From positions 62,001 through 126,000 of the forward strand of contig JAWWAC010000002.1 in assembly GCA_033721915.1 (NCBI GenBank): a stretch of DNA of 64,000 nucleotides, written 5' to 3'. The translations under genes were made by a program, and so were the position numbers. The notes under the pieces were generated by a model. That model saw nothing but the letters and a program-made list of their open reading frames with translations. It made no database searches and was not told the origin of the DNA. Shown in pieces: positions 62,615 through 64,000 of the stretch. The stretch comes from REBR01 sp033721915 (GTDB taxonomy: Bacteria; Pseudomonadota; Gammaproteobacteria; Pseudomonadales; Oleiphilaceae). Positions within the stretch are counted from its first letter, which is position 1. The number at the start of each line of letters is the position of its first letter.

Positions 62615-63235
62615 TCAGGCCCGGGCGGATTCGCGCTGACTGATGCGGTCGTACCAGGCCTTCAGGTGAGTCTGCTCCGGCTCGATGCCCTGGCGGATGA
62701 CCTTGTTGAAGTCGATGGTGGTCAGTGCGTTGATGTCCGCGGCGGTGAGGCTGTCACCGACAATGTAATCGCGCCCTTCCAGGTGCTGGTTGAGGAAGTG
62801 GAAGAACTTCTTCGCCCCTTCTCGGCACTGCTCGCCCCACTCCGGCACCGGCGTCATGCGGTCCTTGAAGTAACCGCTGGTGTGCTGGAAGCACATGCCG
62901 GTGGGCAGGAAGAAGTAGAACTCGATCCAGCGCAGCCACTGCTCCACACGGGCCTTCTCCAGGGCGTCGCGGCCCAGCAGCGGTGTGGTGTCGGGGTACT
63001 GTTCTTCAAAATAACGGCAGATGGCCATGGTCTCGCAGATGGTGGAGCCATCCTCCAGCTCCAGCACCGGCACCTTTTTCATGGGGTTCAGTGCCTTGAA
63101 TTCCGGGGTCAGGTTGTCCCCTTTCTGCAGGTCCAGCTCGATAAATTCCGCCTGGTCCAGCAGACCCTTCTCGGCCATGAACATGCGCACACGGCGGGGG
63201 TTGGGGGCCATTCTGGCTTCATGGATTTTCATCAT
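62615..63235 (-). CDS. Glutathione S-transferase family protein
   Basis: A 206-residue GST from ATG 63235 (an adjacent second ATG is equally possible). KIHEARMAPNPRRVRMFMAEKG, NPMKKVPVLELEDGSTICETMAICRYFEE and the helical DSLTAADINALTTIDF show both domains. The long W-R-x-E-F segment (VEQWLRWIEFYFFLP) is unlike the neighbouring GST, so the two are distinct paralogues. Substrate unknown. Confidence 0.92.
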   Translation of the reverse strand: MMKIHEARMAPNPRRVRMFMAEKGLLDQAEFIELDLQKGDNLTPEFKALNPMKKVPVLELEDGSTICETMAICRYFEEQYPDTTPLLGRDALEKARVEQWLRWIEFYFFLPTGMCFQHTSGYFKDRMTPVPEWGEQCREGAKKFFHFLNQHLEGRDYIVGDSLTAADINALTTIDFNKVIRQGIEPEQTHLKAWYDRISQRESARA

Positions 63236-63484
63236 GGGATTCTCGATGCCTCTTGTTGTGGTCACGGGTTGTTGTTGTGACAGAAGTCCGGTTTTCAGAG
63301 GGGCATCATGGCGTGAAAAGCGGGGTGGGAGCAAGACGCGGTGGCGGCCATGGCAGCAAGGTCCTGGCGGGCAGGGTCTCTGTATTGACTGGAAGGGAGG
63401 GGTTGAAGCCGGCTCAGGGGCCTGCGGAGGGCCCCTGGAGCAAGAAGCCCGACTCCCGCAAGGGGGCCGGGCTGGCAGTGCGTC
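63236..63484. terminator. Intergenic stretch with hairpin after crp (63446-63473)
   Basis: About 250 bases without a gene. AGCCCGACTCCC and GGGGGCCGGGCT pair around a GCAA loop at 63446-63473, 12 bp past the crp stop. On the minus strand a weak T-rich tail (TTCTTG) follows, so it is a likely crp terminator. The GST promoter should lie in the left half. Confidence 0.55.
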
Positions 63485-64000
63485 TCAACGGGTGCCGTAG
63501 ACCACCATGGTCTTGCCGCTGACCTGCACCAGGCCCTGGTCTTCCAGGGTCTTGAGCACGCGGCCCACCATTTCCCGGGAGCAGCCCACGATGCGGCCGA
63601 TCTCCTGGCGGGTGATCTTGATCTGCATGCCGTCCGGGTGGGTCATGGCGTCCGGTTCCTTGCACAGGTCCAGCAGTGTGCGGGCCACACGGCCGGTGAC
63701 ATCGAGAAAGGCCAGGTCCCCCACCTTGCGGGTGGTCTGGCGCAGCCGCGAGGCCATCTGCTCGCCGATGAAATACAGTACACGGGGGTCGTCGTGGGCG
63801 ATTTCACGGAATTTGGTGTAGCTGATCTCCGCCACTTCGCATTCGGTTTTGGCCTTGACCCAGGCGGAACGGGAATCCATGTTCTCGAACAGGCCCATCT
63901 CGCCGAAAAAGTCACCGGCGTTGAGGTAGGCCATGATCATTTCACGGCCGTCATCGTCCTCGATAATGACGGTGACGGAGCCCTTGATGATATAGAATAG
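63485..64000 (-). CDS. Crp/Vfr-type cyclic AMP receptor protein (5' end outside window)
   Basis: The visible 171 residues cover most of a cAMP-dependent regulator. The cyclic-nucleotide fold includes [39 protein letters not shown] and a phosphate-contact segment with Arg (SRSAWVKA). The dimer helix ([35 protein letters not shown]) leads to the [34 protein letters not shown] with the recognition residues. The frame is open to base 64000, so the N-terminus continues beyond the window. Location after trpC (with an insertion) matches vfr in Pseudomonas. Confidence 0.95.
   Translation of the reverse strand, partial: LFYIIKGSVTVIIEDDDGREMIMAYLNAGDFFGEMGLFENMDSRSAWVKAKTECEVAEISYTKFREIAHDDPRVLYFIGEQMASRLRQTTRKVGDLAFLDVTGRVARTLLDLCKEPDAMTHPDGMQIKITRQEIGRIVGCSREMVGRVLKTLEDQGLVQVSGKTMVVYGTR

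Noticed and set aside
1..64000. CRISPR arrays, tRNA or rRNA genes, complete insertion sequences, prophage genes
   Set aside because: No regularly spaced direct repeats, cloverleaf-like segments, rRNA motifs, transposase or phage structural genes were seen in any frame.

Overview
The window reads as a high-GC gammaproteobacterial chromosome, probably a marine non-enteric lineage close to Alcanivorax, Pseudomonas or Marinobacter. The reasons are the surA-lptD / pdxA / rsmA / apaH block, AmgK-MurU peptidoglycan recycling, the trpE-trpG-trpD-trpC order and a Vfr/Crp-type regulator near trpC. No rRNA, tRNA, CRISPR array or intact insertion sequence was seen.

Layout: (1) 1-4.3 kb: the 3' end of purD, closed inside a tandem repeat, then an arsenic locus (gap-arsJ-arsR facing arsC). 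(2) 4.3-6.2 kb: an AT-rich stretch with one exported orphan protein. (3) 6.2-20 kb: a complete hydroxamate siderophore locus. It has a TonB receptor, a desferrioxamine/bisucaberin-type biosynthetic operon (decarboxylase, N-hydroxylase, exporter, acyltransferase-NIS synthetase fusion) and an opposing fhuF-fhuC-fhuD-fhuB uptake operon, with Fur-box-like sites at the three promoters. (4) 20-27.5 kb: a cyclopropane synthase-like methyltransferase coupled to a geranylgeranyl-reductase-type flavoprotein, Dps, a secretin-N-like exported protein, a membrane J-domain protein, an aminotransferase, an inositol-phosphatase-like enzyme and SlmA. (5) 27.5-44.7 kb: core genes (thiG, thiS, apaH, rsmA, pdxA, surA, lptD; amgK, murU, a TerB/J-domain protein; a DUF3530-like protein; rpe, gph, trpL, trpE, trpG, trpD, trpC). 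trpL is a 24-codon leader peptide with three Trp codons. (6) 44.7-63.4 kb: an accessory block between trpC and crp/vfr, which are neighbours in Pseudomonas aeruginosa.

The accessory block holds redox enzymes, exported proteins of unknown role, a 662-residue protein with a possible papain-like Cys/His/Asn site, and a 4.3 kb group of four toxin-antitoxin pairs (brnTA, two yefM-yoeB, ccdAB). At least one well-formed integron attC-like site (58091-58168) and several degenerate ones lie among them. This suggests a relic cassette array without an integrase in view. An Atm1-type ABC exporter, a glutaredoxin and two glutathione S-transferases form a glutathione-themed run before crp.

The main functional themes are iron acquisition and storage (siderophore locus, FhuF, Dps), arsenate detoxification by two routes, outer-membrane biogenesis, tryptophan synthesis under probable attenuation, and a stabilised accessory region.
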